Below, in pieces: positions 51,494-52,169 of a stretch of DNA of 52,169 nt. Below the pieces are notes generated by a model. The model was not told the origin of the DNA and did no database searches. It saw only the letters and a program-made list of their open reading frames with translations. Source of the stretch: JAJZEO01 sp964350315 (GTDB taxonomy: Bacteria > Chlamydiota > Chlamydiia > Chlamydiales > 2-12-FULL-49-11); NCBI GenBank assembly GCA_964350315.1, contig CAYGJD010000012.1:1-52169 (forward strand), given 5' to 3'. Each line of letters opens with the position of its first letter. The stretch's first letter is position 1. A program made the position numbers and the translations under genes.

Positions 51494-52169
51494 ATGTCAT
51501 ACATTCCGTTACATCTTCATTCACAATATTCAATTTTAGATTCCACACTTTCATCACAAAACATCGTAGGAAAATGCAATGAATTTAATATTACATCTTG
51601 CGCTCTGACAGATTTTTGCAATATGTACGGCGTTGTAGAATTTCATGATGTTTGTTTGAAAAACTCAGTCAAACCAATTATAGGGTGTGAGATGATGATC
51701 GCCCCTGGTGATTCGACTGAAAAGAAGAAAGTGTACGGTTCCCCAGCGGGTTATCCATTGATCTTATTGGCAAAGAACGAGGTAGGTTACCAAAATCTAT
51801 GTAAGCTTTCATCGCACGCATTTTTGGAAGGTTTCTATTATTTTCCAAGAATTGATATGAAAATGTTAGAGCAACATTCGAATGGGTTAATTTGCCTGTC
51901 CGGTCCTTTTTATTCAAAAATAGGATCACTCATTGTAGAGGAAAAACTTGATGAGGTTGAAGCTGAGATTTCACTCATGCAGGAAATTTTTGGGGATGAT
52001 TATTTTTTAGAAATTTCACGTCATCAAATGAAAAATGAAGCTTTTAAAGAAGACGGGATTGATTCAGAAAGCTGGCTAGTGCAAAAGATACAAACGGAAA
52101 CGAAAAAGCAAGAAGTTATCATTCAAGTTCTTCAAGAGATCGGCAAAAGAAGATCTATTCCTCTTGTTG
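51494..52169 (+). CDS. dnaE: DNA polymerase III alpha subunit, N-terminal part (runs off the window)
   Basis: ATG 51494 opens a frame that is uninterrupted to the right edge (225 codons visible). It starts with the PHP-domain motif PLHLHSQYSILDS, where H-x-H begins the polymerase-associated metal site, followed by CALTDFCNMYGVVEFHD and IIGCEMMIAP, all standard DnaE landmarks. It is the catalytic chain of the replicative polymerase. Only the PHP domain is in the window. The position just after uhpC is as in Chlamydia. Confidence 0.95.
   Translation, partial: MSYIPLHLHSQYSILDSTLSSQNIVGKCNEFNITSCALTDFCNMYGVVEFHDVCLKNSVKPIIGCEMMIAPGDSTEKKKVYGSPAGYPLILLAKNEVGYQNLCKLSSHAFLEGFYYFPRIDMKMLEQHSNGLICLSGPFYSKIGSLIVEEKLDEVEAEISLMQEIFGDDYFLEISRHQMKNEAFKEDGIDSESWLVQKIQTETKKQEVIIQVLQEIGKRRSIPLV

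Overview
The window is AT-rich bacterial DNA from a member of the Chlamydiota, most probably a lineage outside the Chlamydiaceae (an amoeba- or arthropod-associated 'environmental' chlamydia). The decisive markers are the phylum-specific two-domain DNA-binding protein Euo (32449-32916), a very long single-chain SecDF, a Tsp/CT441-type protease, Mip, a UhpC hexose-phosphate carrier, and gene blocks that follow Chlamydia trachomatis order as I remember it: dnaB-gidA-lplA; gltX/tsp/euo/recJ/secDF/uppS/cdsA/cmk/plsC; trxA-trmL-mip-aspS-hisS-uhpC-dnaE. The statements about C. trachomatis order come from memory, not from a search.

Layout. 1-3400: the tail of an SdhB-like protein, then a leftward operon (MFS carrier, degenerate REC-GGDEF protein, exported protein, lipoate ligase). 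3500-7180: a leftward unit read as promoter, tRNA-Ser(GCU), dnaB, a 29-codon AURKAIP1/COX24-like gene and mnmG. 7376-8823: an accessory patch of small unrecognised ORFs, one of them interrupted. 8824-15952: a membrane-anchored hypothetical, oligoendopeptidase F, an SDR lacking its catalytic tyrosine, then the rightward mutL-pepP-ispF-like run. 15997-27211: an accessory island with a 3371-residue helicase-like protein and three small ORFs downstream that look like distant paralogs. 27297-30147: an FNR-type flavoprotein reductase, a tiny lipoprotein and gltX. 30187-42968: tsp, euo, recJ, secDF, uppS, cdsA and a fused cmk-plsC. 43038-52169: thiamine pyrophosphokinase, two thioredoxin-fold proteins, trmL, mip, aspS, hisS, a hypothetical, uhpC behind a strong promoter, and the start of dnaE.

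Most of the window is core metabolism: translation (gltX, aspS, hisS, mnmG, trmL, tRNA-Ser), replication and repair (dnaB, dnaE, mutL, recJ), envelope lipid precursors (uppS, cdsA, cmk-plsC), secretion and periplasmic proteolysis or folding (secDF, tsp, mip), uptake of host metabolites (uhpC, the MFS carrier) and developmental control (euo).

The most interesting object is the giant gene. It has a degenerate helicase-type ATPase core resembling the DUF3638/DUF3645 proteins otherwise known from eukaryotes, a possible permuted papain-like protease module at the N-terminus, and helical repeats plus a membrane anchor at the C-terminus. Secondary items are the Cmk-PlsC fusion, the 29-aa ribosome-associated candidate beside mnmG, several enzymes with eroded active sites (SDR, IspF-like, REC-GGDEF, MutL), and stacked palindromes over the uhpC promoter. 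No transposase, CRISPR array or rRNA gene was seen.
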